64,000 nt of DNA, taken from NCBI RefSeq assembly GCF_030068505.1, contig NZ_JAQOSO010000120.1, positions 1-64,000 of the forward strand, given 5' to 3'. The stretch is from Roseofilum capinflatum BLCC-M114. GTDB lineage: Bacteria; Cyanobacteriota; Cyanobacteriia; Cyanobacteriales; Desertifilaceae. A program made the position numbers and the translations under genes. The notes beneath the pieces are model-generated. The model made no database searches. It was not told the DNA's origin and saw only the letters and a list, made by a program, of their open reading frames with translations. Shown here piece by piece: positions 1 to 8,332 of this stretch. Positions within the stretch are counted from its first letter, which is position 1, and every line of letters begins with the position of its first letter.

Positions 1-58
1 TGTTATCCCCAAACTTGGACGGGAACGAATCGCACGCAATGACATACTATAACTGATC

Positions 59-75
59 CAACGGACTTGATATAA
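59..75. repeat. Possible end of a dispersed palindromic repeat (ATATCAAGTCCG family)
   Basis: The short stretch reads ACGGACTTGATAT, almost the same as the right terminal inverted repeat of the element at 37160-37309 (CCGGACTTGATAT). Only one end is visible, because the rest would lie before it and nothing else there matches. It sits just before the ABC ATPase start. Seen directly; membership in the family is an inference from about 12 bases. Confidence 0.3.
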
Positions 76-76
76 C

Positions 77-1327
77 GTGGCAACAGTAGTTTTAGAAAAT
101 GTTTATAAGCACTTTGATCGGGCTGTTTCATCAGCTCCATCTGAGATTGAGGGTAAAAATGCTCAGAACCAGAAGGCTCCGGTTTTGCGGAATGTTAATT
201 TGACGGTGGAGGATGGGGAGTTTTTGGTGCTGGTGGGGCCGTCGGGGTGCGGGAAGAGTACCCTGTTGCGGATTATTTCGGGTTTGGAGAGTTTGACGGG
301 GGGACAGGTTTGGATTGACGATCGCCAAGTCAATACCTTACCCCCCAAAGCTCGCAATACCGCTATGGTGTTCCAAAATTATGCTCTCTATCCCCACATG
401 ACGGTTTATGAGAACATTGCCTTTGGCTTGAGACGGGGCAATCCAGAGCGATCGCTGGAACACTGGATGAAACGCGGGGGAGTGGCGCTGACGCGATCGC
501 TCCCTCCCGGTTTGCGCTATCTTTCCCCAGAAGAGCGCCAAATTCAAGCACAAGTGCAACAGGTGGCGCGATTATTGGAAATTGAGACGCTTTTGGAGCG
601 CTTACCGAAGCAGTTGTCTGGGGGACAGAAGCAACGGGTGGCTCTGGGACGGGCGATCGCCCGAAATCCCCAAGTTTTCCTCATGGATGAGCCATTATCC
701 AATCTAGATGCTCAGTTACGGATGCAAACGCGATCGCAAATTGTGCAACTTCAGCGCCAAGTGGGAGTAACCACCATCTATGTCACCCACGATCAGGTCG
801 AAGCCATGACTATGGGCGATCGCATCGCCGTCATGAATCAAGGAGAACTGCAACAGGTAGCTCCCCCCTTAGACCTCTATCATCGCCCCGCCAATCAGTT
901 TGTCGCCCAATTCATCGGTTCCCCACCCATGAATTTTATCCCCGTCGAGCTGTCTGCCCCCCTCTTATTGCGCCATTCCCAATTTCGCTTGACCTTACCC
1001 GAAGCCTGGAAATACCCCTTACAGAAATTAGGTGAAACCGCTCTCATCTTAGGCATTCGCCCCGAACACCTTCAAGAAAGTGCCCCCGCGCCTAAAAATT
1101 TACCCATTCAGGTGCAAGCCGTAGAGCAACTCGGCCATGAAACCCTAATTTCGGGAACTCTCCCAGAAGACTCCACAAGGCTTAATCTCCGATTAGATCA
1201 ACCGCGCTCCCTGGAGGTCGGTGAAACCCTCTGGTTCTCCATGATTCCTGAGCAGATCCATGTATTTTCTGCCCAGACAGGATTGGCCATTTTCCCCATT
1301 GACAATCAAAACCATAAGAAGTTCTGA
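77..1327 (+). CDS. Sugar-type ABC transporter ATP-binding protein (MalK/UgpC-like)
   Basis: This is a 416-aa ATPase of the carbohydrate uptake (CUT1) ABC class, expected to power an inner-membrane sugar or polyol importer. Walker A GPSGCGKS is at residues 54-61, the Q-loop Gln at 100, signature LSGGQKQR at about 180-187, Walker B FLMDEP at about 201-206 and the H-loop His at about 238. The last 140 residues resemble the TOBE regulatory domain of MalK/UgpC. The start is a GTG. Compared with ordinary MalK it has an extra stretch of about 20 residues before the first strand pair and about 35 residues between the Q-loop and the signature. No permease or binding protein is adjacent; the only sugar permease in view is at 24560-25432, so pairing of the two is speculative. 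Confidence 0.9.
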   Translation: MATVVLENVYKHFDRAVSSAPSEIEGKNAQNQKAPVLRNVNLTVEDGEFLVLVGPSGCGKSTLLRIISGLESLTGGQVWIDDRQVNTLPPKARNTAMVFQNYALYPHMTVYENIAFGLRRGNPERSLEHWMKRGGVALTRSLPPGLRYLSPEERQIQAQVQQVARLLEIETLLERLPKQLSGGQKQRVALGRAIARNPQVFLMDEPLSNLDAQLRMQTRSQIVQLQRQVGVTTIYVTHDQVEAMTMGDRIAVMNQGELQQVAPPLDLYHRPANQFVAQFIGSPPMNFIPVELSAPLLLRHSQFRLTLPEAWKYPLQKLGETALILGIRPEHLQESAPAPKNLPIQVQAVEQLGHETLISGTLPEDSTRLNLRLDQPRSLEVGETLWFSMIPEQIHVFSAQTGLAIFPIDNQNHKKF

Positions 1328-1411
1328 ACAGTAATCAAAACTACAGCCAAGTCTCTCTCATTTTGTTAATATTTATTTACACTAACAAATTGACTATGAG
1401 GGTTTCAATCC

Positions 1412-1573
1412 ATGGACGATCGGGAAACTTTACCAAACCGTAACGCTTGGAAGGTGGGATTCACCCCCCAAGCAGAAATCTGGAATGGCCGTTTAGCGAT
1501 GGTCGGCTTTGTGGTTGCTCTAGGGATTCAAGTCGCTTCTAGTGATGGATTTCTAGGTGTTTTTGGATTTTAA
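1412..1573 (+). CDS. High-light-inducible protein (Hlip/SCP), 53 aa
   Basis: This small gene encodes a single-helix chlorophyll-binding protein of the CAB/ELIP/HLIP superfamily, which in cyanobacteria protects and supports photosystem assembly in thylakoids. The 53-aa product contains the diagnostic motif AEIWNGRLAMVGF (residues 21-33), with the Glu and Asn/Arg that bind chlorophyll, followed by one hydrophobic helix. A GAGGG ribosome-binding site lies about 8 bases before the ATG. It stands alone between the ABC ATPase and a hairpin repeat behind sigA. The family assignment is strong; the particular Hli paralogue cannot be stated. Confidence 0.9.
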   Translation: MDDRETLPNRNAWKVGFTPQAEIWNGRLAMVGFVVALGIQVASSDGFLGVFGF

Positions 1574-1624
1574 CCAAAAGACGGCAGTTGATTACAGCAG
1601 TTTTGATAATCGCTTATATATATC

Positions 1625-1688
1625 CCGATCCCCCTTGACTTCCTAAAAAAGGTCAATTTTCCGCAAGCGGATATCAAAGGGGGATCGG
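1625..1688. repeat. Inverted repeat with 12-bp arms, possible bidirectional terminator
   Basis: The arms CCGATCCCCCTT (1625-1636) and AAGGGGGATCGG (1677-1688) are perfect reverse complements. The interior holds a smaller palindrome (TTCCGCAAGCGGA). It lies between the convergent Hlip and sigA genes, so it could end transcription on both sides, although no clear T-run follows. The CCCCCTT.AAGGGGG style is common among cyanobacterial dispersed repeats. Confidence 0.6.
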
Positions 1689-1769
1689 AATGAAGCGCAG
1701 ATCGGCAAACCAAGCTGTCAGTGTGCCGTCTATTAGGGTTTTAGATTTAACTCAGTATCAAGTCAATCT

Positions 1770-2891
1770 TTAGCCGATATATTCCCGTAAAATGCTATTG
1801 CGATTGGGATGACGCAGTTTACGCAGGGCTTTCGCCTCAATCTGCCTGATCCGCTCCCGCGTAACATTAAAGATTTGCCCAATTTCCTCTAGGGTTTTCA
1901 TCCGTCCATCATCTAAGCCATAGCGCAGACGCAAAACATCCCGTTCGCGAGGACTGAGGGTTCCCAAAACGCCTTCTAAGTCTTCCCGCAGCAAACTCTT
2001 AGACACATCGTCTTCTGGGGTTTCGCCATCGGATTCAATGAAGTCTCCTAAGCGGGAGTCTTCTTCCTTACCAATGGGGGTTTCTAGGGAGATGGGCAGT
2101 TGGGCAGATTTAGCGATGAACCGCAGTTTTTCGATGGTCATTTCCATCCGTTCTGCAATTTCTTCCTCAGTAGGTTTGCGTCCCATTTCTTGGGAGAGCA
2201 GTTTAGTGGTCTTTTTAATCCGAGAAATGGTTTCGTACAGGTGAACCGGAAGGCGAATGGTACGAGATTGATCGGCGATCGCCCGCGTAATCGCTTGACG
2301 AATCCACCACGTGGCATAAGTTGAGAACTTATAGCCTTTCTCGTGATCGAATTTCTCGGCTGCCCGAATTAAGCCTAAGCTACCTTCCTGAATCAAATCT
2401 TGGAAGGATAAGCCCCGATTCATATATTTTTTGGCGATCGAAACGACCAGACGTAAGTTGGACTGCACCATTTTGTCCTTAGCCCGTCTTCCCAGATGCA
2501 GACGATAGCGAAACTGGGGTAAAGGCATTCCCACAGACTCCGCCCATTCTGCATCACTAGGCTCTCGTTCTAGCCCTTCTTCTAAATCGTCTCTTAGACG
2601 CTCTAATTCTAATAAATCAGCAATTTTACGAGCCAGTTCGATTTCTTCGTCAGCCCTTAACAGTCGAATCCGACCAATCTCTTGTAAATACAGACGAATA
2701 GAGTCTTCTGTATAATGCTTTTTCTTGACTTGGGTCTTCCGACGTATCGCACGAACTTTGCCAGACTTACCGCCGTCCTCATCAGGAGTTGTGCCTAGAT
2801 AATCCTCTAGTTCTTCCTCCTCTATTGCGTACAGTGCCTCTTCAAGTTCGGGGGGTTCGAGGGTTGGGAGTAGGTTTTTAGCCTGGGTCAT
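1770..2891 (-). CDS. sigA: RNA polymerase principal sigma factor SigA (group 1, RpoD)
   Basis: This is the housekeeping sigma-70 factor that directs RNA polymerase to most promoters. From this start it is 373 aa. Region 1.2 ([16 protein letters not shown]), the region 2 core ([12 protein letters not shown], then [14 protein letters not shown] for -10 recognition), region 3, and region 4.2 ([18 protein letters not shown]) are all present. I chose the ATG at 2891 (protein MTQAKNLL) because cyanobacterial SigA proteins begin this way and a GAGGA site lies about 7 bases before it; an upstream TTG at 2999 would add 36 residues unlike the family. The gene is monocistronic with a long leader (2892-3477) containing inverted repeats. 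Confidence 0.95.
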   Translation of the reverse strand: MTQAKNLLPTLEPPELEEALYAIEEEELEDYLGTTPDEDGGKSGKVRAIRRKTQVKKKHYTEDSIRLYLQEIGRIRLLRADEEIELARKIADLLELERLRDDLEEGLEREPSDAEWAESVGMPLPQFRYRLHLGRRAKDKMVQSNLRLVVSIAKKYMNRGLSFQDLIQEGSLGLIRAAEKFDHEKGYKFSTYATWWIRQAITRAIADQSRTIRLPVHLYETISRIKKTTKLLSQEMGRKPTEEEIAERMEMTIEKLRFIAKSAQLPISLETPIGKEEDSRLGDFIESDGETPEDDVSKSLLREDLEGVLGTLSPRERDVLRLRYGLDDGRMKTLEEIGQIFNVTRERIRQIEAKALRKLRHPNRNSILREYIG

Positions 2892-3477
2892 GCCGCGTTC
2901 CTCATGCTCCTTTAAATATCTTAAGAAATCAAGTTGAGAAATTGTCTTGGTGAGTATTTCTTCACCATTCTCTACCAACAAACCTTTCAAGTTTAACAAT
3001 ACTTGAGAGATCTGTGGGCCAGATTTTAGAAAATTCCAGGGTTCTCTCTAGTTTCTCTCCTCCAGGAAGTCTGGGGGAGAGACCCTAAACTTTTCTGAGA
3101 GGGTTCACTGACCCCTACTCTATAAAGGCTCCCCCGATCCGGCTACACCAGCATACTCAAAAATCAAGATACTCTGGGTCTTTGGCTAAATTAGCCATTT
3201 GGGTACTGGAGTTTTACCAGGGAGTTAAATACAAGGGGAGTAAAAGTTAGGGTTGGCTTTGTCGTACTACAAAAACACGAAAATGTAGTGGTTTTTGTAG
3301 ATGGACGCTACTAGGGTAGAACCTTACGGTTAACCAGCAATTGAATTGCCCTAGGGATTTCAATTGCCGCCTATTTTCTGTTAAGTTAACTCACTTTTAC
3401 CCAAAATGGGGGGGGCAATTAGGTTAAGTTAATTGACAAATTTAACGTTTTAGCGGCAAGGTCTGGCTCTCTGGATT
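2892..3477. other. Long leader/intergenic region upstream of sigA
   Basis: About 590 bases lie between the sigA start and the end of the next gene, with no convincing gene. Two inverted repeats stand out: CTACAAAAAC/GTTTTTGTAG (3267-3276 and 3291-3300) and GCAATTGAA/TTCAATTGC (3337-3345 and 3359-3367). Promoters of sigA genes in cyanobacteria are often multiple and lie far upstream, so this region probably holds them, but I could not fix a -10/-35 pair. Confidence 0.5.
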
Positions 3478-3807
3478 CTAAGATGGGGGCAGGACATCTG
3501 GCCAGTCGCCGTCTTTGAGAGGACTAGGCAGATCTAAAACTTGGCCATCAATGAGAACGGCTTTAACGATGGGGTCTCGTAAGCTCACCCACAAACTGCA
3601 ATGCTGGTTGGTAATACTAATGACGACTAGGGTTCCATTTTGAGTGAGTTTACAGCCAAACTGATAGAGTTGGGCCCGGAATTGGGGCGCAACGGTGTAT
3701 AACCGACAAAACATTTCCTGTTGGTAGTTCATTCCCTCTTGAATCTGGTCATTCAACCAGAATTTAAAGGTAAAAAGGGTGGTTTCTTTGACGACCAGAG
3801 GTAACAC
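3478..3807 (-). CDS. Conserved hypothetical protein, 109 aa
   Basis: This soluble-looking 109-aa protein has no motif I recognise. It contains a middle stretch rich in Cys and aromatic residues (FRAQLYQFGCKL) and an acidic/proline C-terminus (KDGDWPDVLPP). The reading frame starts at a GTG at 3807 without an obvious ribosome-binding site, and an in-frame stop a few codons upstream limits any extension. It lies between hisH and sigA on the same strand, with short spacing to hisH (90 bases). Codon use is like its neighbours, so it is probably real, but no function can be inferred. Confidence 0.6.
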   Translation of the reverse strand: MLPLVVKETTLFTFKFWLNDQIQEGMNYQQEMFCRLYTVAPQFRAQLYQFGCKLTQNGTLVVISITNQHCSLWVSLRDPIVKAVLIDGQVLDLPSPLKDGDWPDVLPPS

Positions 3808-3897
3808 AATAGTTTGGCTGTAAAATCAACATGCTAAAAGTAAGGCTCCGAGATTTAGGATACAGACATTGTGTCCTAATTGGATCGATGGGTAAGA

Positions 3898-4539
3898 TTA
3901 AACACAAACTTGAGTGGGAGAGCGGACATGCTCCACAAAGTTAGAGAGGATTTGTAATCCGGCACGGTCGGATTTTTCGGGATGGAATTGAACAGCCATG
4001 AGGTTGTTGTGGGCGATCGCCGCAGCGACCCTTTGAGTTCCATGGGTCACGGTAGCCGCGCAGACCCCTTTATCCTGGGGATCGACATAGTACGAGTGGA
4101 CAAAATACATCCAAGACGCAGTTGATAGGTGCTTCCATAAGGGGATATGGGGTTGGGTAAAGTGGAGATGATTCCATCCCATGTGAGGAATAGTAATTCC
4201 CGGTTCCCCGTGGAAACGACGCACTGCTCCAGGGAGAATGCCAAGACCCGGTTGCTGTCCTTCTTCGCTATAGTCAAACAGGATTTGTAATCCTAAACAA
4301 ATACCGAGAAAGGGCTTACCACTGGCGATCGCCTCCTTAATTGGATCTTCTAAGTGGCGCGATCGAATATGCTCCACGGCTGGATCGAAGGCCCCTACCC
4401 CTGGCAAAACCACAGCGTCTGCTTGCTGGATTTCTGTGGCCAGGTCGGTTACTTTGGGGGTTGCACCGGCTTTTTCCAAACCTTTACAGACCGAGTGCAA
4501 GTTACCCATATCGTAATCGATGACGGCGATAACTGACAT
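3898..4539 (-). CDS. hisH: Imidazole glycerol phosphate synthase, glutaminase subunit HisH
   Basis: HisH hydrolyses glutamine and passes ammonia to HisF, which forms imidazole glycerol phosphate and AICAR in histidine biosynthesis. The 213-aa length is normal. The class I glutamine amidotransferase nucleophile is Cys81 in GICLGLQ, the oxyanion strand is PGVGAF, and the His/Glu pair is in FHPEKS (about residues 185-189). HisF is not in this window; another histidine gene, hisIE, lies at 55364. The start ATG is preceded by a separate 190-base intergenic gap shared with the divergent glycosyltransferase. Confidence 0.95.
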   Translation of the reverse strand: MSVIAVIDYDMGNLHSVCKGLEKAGATPKVTDLATEIQQADAVVLPGVGAFDPAVEHIRSRHLEDPIKEAIASGKPFLGICLGLQILFDYSEEGQQPGLGILPGAVRRFHGEPGITIPHMGWNHLHFTQPHIPLWKHLSTASWMYFVHSYYVDPQDKGVCAATVTHGTQRVAAAIAHNNLMAVQFHPEKSDRAGLQILSNFVEHVRSPTQVCV

Positions 4540-4732
4540 GGTGTTTTATCCTTACTCAATTGGCGAATACGACCCTATTGTAGGTTATTTTCTCGGTAAA
4601 GTAATGTAACTATTTCCGAGAATTTGCACAAATTAGGTGAATTCTAAGAAGTAACCCTATAGGCAAAAACCCTAAGTTGAGCAGCCTATCGGTGAACCCT
4701 GTCTCCTGTTGTCACTACACTCAGACTTGACA

Positions 4733-5869
4733 ATGACTCTTCAATTTTTACTCGTTTTTCCCAATATGTTTGGCTTCAAAGGCGGAATCCAAGTTTATTC
4801 AGCCTTTCTACTCCAGGCTTGGCAACAGCTCTACCCCCAAGGCCACTATGATGTGTTGCTCAAATACGATCGAGAGATTCCCCCATCCCATAGTTTTCTC
4901 CCTCAAACTCGATTTTGGGGTTTTGGCTACTTTCCTCGCTGGGTGCAAAGCCTACTTTTGGCCTTCACCTTGCTGAAACTGAGTTTACAAAAGCCTCCCC
5001 AGCTTATGATTTGTACCCATGTGAACTACAGTGTGGTCTTCCATTGGATTAAGCGGTGGTTGGGGATTCCCTATTGGGTTGTGGCTCATGGCACTGAGGT
5101 TTGGGAGATCTCGGAACCTGGATTACAGAAAGCTCTGTATCATGCCGATCGCGTGGTAGCGGTGAGTGAGTATACGCGATCGCGTCTTTTGAAAGAACAG
5201 GATCTCAGAACAGAACAGGTTGTCGTCTTACCCAATACGTTTGATCCGGGACGATTTGAGATTAAACCTAAACCCCAGTATTTACTCGAACGCTATGGAC
5301 TCTCTCCAGAGCAGCCCGTTATTTTAACCGTTAGTCGTCTCGGACGTTCCGCTCGCTATAAAGGGTATGGCATCCTCTTAGATGCTCTGGTGCTACTGCG
5401 CCAAAGAATTCCCAATATTCATTATGTGTTGGTGGGAAAAGGGGACGATCGCCCCTGGATTGAGGCTAAAATTGATGCCCTCGATCTGAGTTCATCCGTA
5501 ACTCTAACGGGTTTAATTCCCGATGAAGAACTCTGCGACCATTATAATCTCTGCGATGTCTTTGCTCTGCCCAGTCAAGGGGAAGGATTTGGAATTGTCT
5601 ATTTAGAAGCAATGGCTTGCGGAAAACCCGCATTAGGAGGAAATCAGGATGGGGCGATCGATCCCTTAGCGGGAGGGGAATGGGGTAGTTTAGTCGATCC
5701 CGAAGATGTGGAGGCGATCGCCGATACTCTTTACCAAATTTTACAAAAAAAACACCCCAACCCTCGATTCTATGAACCTGAAGCGCTCCGGAATTATGTG
5801 ATACAAACCTACAGTCCTGACCAATTTCGCCATCAACTCAATAGCTTACTGTCTTTGCAAGGTCTATGA
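4733..5869 (+). CDS. Glycosyltransferase family 4 protein
   Basis: This 378-aa enzyme has the GT-B fold of family 4 retaining glycosyltransferases and probably adds a sugar to a surface polysaccharide or lipid-linked precursor. The N-terminal domain has the glycine-rich acceptor loop (FGFKGGIQVY), and the C-terminal domain has the nucleotide-sugar motif GEGFGIVYLEAMACGKP with the E-x7-E pattern. I place the start at the ATG at 4733; a TTG at 4709 could add eight residues. Four bases separate it from the next gene, an O-antigen ligase-like protein, so they are probably co-transcribed. Donor and acceptor are unknown. Confidence 0.88.
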   Translation: MTLQFLLVFPNMFGFKGGIQVYSAFLLQAWQQLYPQGHYDVLLKYDREIPPSHSFLPQTRFWGFGYFPRWVQSLLLAFTLLKLSLQKPPQLMICTHVNYSVVFHWIKRWLGIPYWVVAHGTEVWEISEPGLQKALYHADRVVAVSEYTRSRLLKEQDLRTEQVVVLPNTFDPGRFEIKPKPQYLLERYGLSPEQPVILTVSRLGRSARYKGYGILLDALVLLRQRIPNIHYVLVGKGDDRPWIEAKIDALDLSSSVTLTGLIPDEELCDHYNLCDVFALPSQGEGFGIVYLEAMACGKPALGGNQDGAIDPLAGGEWGSLVDPEDVEAIADTLYQILQKKHPNPRFYEPEALRNYVIQTYSPDQFRHQLNSLLSLQGL

Positions 5870-5873
5870 AGTC

Positions 5874-7142
5874 ATGAAACCCTCTTCGGTTAACCTCAAT
5901 CAAGGATTCCTGCTTCTCCTGTTGATCTCCTCTCTCCTGTCACGCCTTAAAATTCCGGGTCTGGGGATTGGTATTCATTTTATCCTCATGGGAACCATTG
6001 GATTAGCTGCCATTCTCTACAATAGACAGTCTTTTATACGAGTAGTCCAGTGCTATCCCCAGTTAGGGATAATACTAAGCCTTTTCTATAGTTGGATATG
6101 GATTTCTGCCTTCTGTAGTGATTGGAGGGCGATCGCCATCCACTATACCTTAAAATACTCAATTTATGGAATCGTGTTATGTGCTTTAGTCGCTTTGCTG
6201 GGGTCAAAACTCCAGATCTCAACTGCGGATAAAATTGTTTTATCGCTACTGATGATCATTGGTATCGGAGGATTTCTAGAGCAAACCTTTCCCAATAATG
6301 GACTCATTAACCTGTTGAGCTACCCAGACTCCTATCCCCGTATCCGCTCCATCATACAAAATCCCAATCCCTTTGGCGTGCTAATGGCCATCAGTGCTAT
6401 CATCACCTTGTTATGGAATCGCGATCGCTCCTATCTGCCTCGGCAGTATTGGGTATATCCCTTCATTATCCTCATCGCCTTATCCGGAAGTCGTAATGGC
6501 TGGCTCGTCTTGTTCATTGGATTTGTTTTGGTTCAGATCACTCACCAAATTTCAGTTCGATTAGTCACCCATATTTTCCTATTTTTCATTATTTGTTTAC
6601 TCGTCATTCAACCCTCCTCTGAGCGTCTTGTTCCCCAAATCTGGGCGAATCTAAGTGCCCCTCAAGCCGCCATTGCCCAGACTTCTTCCCTGCCATCCGC
6701 AAACTCAGCGATTCTTTCTCCCCCACCCATCCCCCATAGCTCCATAGATGACCGATTAATTTTATGGAAACAAGCCACTAAAACCGCCTTAGAACATCCC
6801 ATTTCTGGGGTAGGAGTTGGTGTATTTCAAGAAGTCTTTTGCCGTCAAATCTATGGTCACTCTCGCTTTAATACCCACAACCTCTTCTTGAGTATCTGGG
6901 TTGAACTAGGCATCGTCGGTGTTTTTTTCTTCCTATTGACTTTAGGGATAGTCCTGAAAATAGCAATTCAAGGCCATCAAACCCTACTTCACTTTATCCC
7001 CTTTATTCTATTCTTATCCTCTCAAATGGTTGATTACTTTATTTATGAATATGCAGTAACCACCATAGCCCTTTACTTGTTCGTCCGTCCCCTCATTCTA
7101 ATTCAGGATCGCACGAAAATAGCATCCGATCCGCTTCAATAA
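5874..7142 (+). CDS. O-antigen ligase/polymerase family membrane protein (Wzy/WaaL-like)
   Basis: This 422-aa integral membrane protein has about ten hydrophobic segments and one long periplasmic loop between residues about 255 and 310, the typical layout of the O-antigen ligase family (PF04932). The conserved C-terminal signature is present: SGVGVGVFQ followed by THNLFLSIWVELG. Proteins of this type polymerise or transfer undecaprenyl-linked glycans in the periplasm. It follows the GT4 gene by four bases, and its stop overlaps the next gene's ATG (ATAATGA), pointing to one transcript. Ligase and polymerase cannot be told apart from sequence alone. Confidence 0.85.
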   Translation: MKPSSVNLNQGFLLLLLISSLLSRLKIPGLGIGIHFILMGTIGLAAILYNRQSFIRVVQCYPQLGIILSLFYSWIWISAFCSDWRAIAIHYTLKYSIYGIVLCALVALLGSKLQISTADKIVLSLLMIIGIGGFLEQTFPNNGLINLLSYPDSYPRIRSIIQNPNPFGVLMAISAIITLLWNRDRSYLPRQYWVYPFIILIALSGSRNGWLVLFIGFVLVQITHQISVRLVTHIFLFFIICLLVIQPSSERLVPQIWANLSAPQAAIAQTSSLPSANSAILSPPPIPHSSIDDRLILWKQATKTALEHPISGVGVGVFQEVFCRQIYGHSRFNTHNLFLSIWVELGIVGVFFFLLTLGIVLKIAIQGHQTLLHFIPFILFLSSQMVDYFIYEYAVTTIALYLFVRPLILIQDRTKIASDPLQ

Positions 7143-7651
7143 TGATAAACTACCCTATAATTGGATACTTATCTAACTCGTCATTTATGCTTAATGAACT
7201 CTCTTGGATTTACCTAGCGGCTCCCTTATTTACACAAGCCGAGCAAGAATTTAATACTAAGTTAGCCCAACGGTTACAGTCTGCTGGCAACACTGTTTTT
7301 TTACCCCAAGAAGAAGCAAAAAACCTGACTCAAACTGAAGAAATATTTAAGCGTTGTTTATATGGACTCGATCGCGCCCATCTCGTCTTAGTGATATTAG
7401 ATGGTGCAGACGCAGATTCTGGGACTTGTTTTGAAGTTGGATATGCTTACGCCAAGAAAATACCCGCGATCGGCTTGCGAACAGATTTTAGAGGAACCGG
7501 AGATGACTGGGGATTGAATTTAATGCTGCTTCAAAGCTGCAACCATTTACTCCTAGCTCAACGGAAACCACCCCAAAAAATTCCCTCTAATATTACCATT
7601 ATTTCTCCTGGAGAAGATTATTTTCCCATTTTGCAGAAAATTATTGAATAA
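7142..7651 (+). CDS. Nucleoside 2-deoxyribosyltransferase family protein
   Basis: The 169-aa product belongs to the nucleoside 2-deoxyribosyltransferase family (PF05014), which cleaves or exchanges N-glycosidic bonds of deoxynucleosides and nucleotide-like substrates. It shows the N-terminal IYLAAPLF strand and the active-site region DADSGTCFEVGYAYA with the expected catalytic Glu. The ATG at 7142 overlaps the previous stop; an inner ATG at 7187 (MLNELSWIYLAAPLF) would fit the family length better. Its link to the polysaccharide genes is positional only; it may be a nucleotide salvage or house-cleaning enzyme. Confidence 0.82.
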   Translation: MINYPIIGYLSNSSFMLNELSWIYLAAPLFTQAEQEFNTKLAQRLQSAGNTVFLPQEEAKNLTQTEEIFKRCLYGLDRAHLVLVILDGADADSGTCFEVGYAYAKKIPAIGLRTDFRGTGDDWGLNLMLLQSCNHLLLAQRKPPQKIPSNITIISPGEDYFPILQKIIE

Positions 7652-7655
7652 TTCT

Positions 7656-8249
7656 CTATATATCATAAGACTGAGCATCTAAATTTTCGAGTTCCATATA
7701 TTTGAAGTCTTCTTCCAATATGAGGGAAGGATTTTGGATTAAAAACGGTAATCCAGCACCCTCTAATCCACGTTTGATCCGTTCGGGAGTTTCTGGAAAG
7801 AGAATAAAAATGGGCAAAATTTTCTCGGAACCTTCGCTAATGATATGAGAATAATTTCGAGGCATCACCCACTGATAATCTCCATCTAACCAAACTTGAG
7901 TTTGTCGCCATCGTCCCAAGAGATCAGACACATCTTCACCCGGCCGATGAATAAAGACAAAAATTTCAACTCCAGTTTTAATTTTCCACTCTGGATCGCA
8001 CATTAAGAAACCTAGATCGCAGGGGAGCCGGGTTAATCCAACCGGAGGCTGATGAATCCCTTCAGAGATGATTTCCCTCGGTTTTAAGTCCACAATGGGT
8101 AAGGGGATAGAAATTAAGCTTTCTTCAGGTCGTCTCAGACTGGGCAGAAATTCCACATAGGGGCGATATTGGCGCAATAAGGCGATCGCCGACTTCAGAT
8201 TACTGTATTCTGCTAATAGCGCTTCATAATGGGATTTTTTGATCGTCAT
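7656..8249 (-). CDS. Hypothetical protein, 197 aa
   Basis: The protein begins with a helical segment (YEALLAEYSNLKSAIALLRQ) and continues with a mixed alpha/beta domain without signal peptide or membrane helix. I see no recognised motif. It is convergent with the deoxyribosyltransferase (4 bases apart) and precedes pilC on the same strand with about 80 bases between. Sequence composition is ordinary for the region. It is probably a lineage-specific cytoplasmic protein; no function is claimed. Confidence 0.6.
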   Translation of the reverse strand: MTIKKSHYEALLAEYSNLKSAIALLRQYRPYVEFLPSLRRPEESLISIPLPIVDLKPREIISEGIHQPPVGLTRLPCDLGFLMCDPEWKIKTGVEIFVFIHRPGEDVSDLLGRWRQTQVWLDGDYQWVMPRNYSHIISEGSEKILPIFILFPETPERIKRGLEGAGLPFLIQNPSLILEEDFKYMELENLDAQSYDI

Positions 8250-8332
8250 AGTCTTAACTTAAGAATTCAGCATAGCCAGAAACGGAGAATCAATCCCCGA
8301 TCAGATTACCTTCTCCGTTATCCTTCCAGAGG

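Noticed and set aside
2892-2999. Upstream TTG start for sigA
   Set aside because: Residues before MTQAKNLL do not resemble SigA proteins, and the ATG at 2891 has a better ribosome-binding site.
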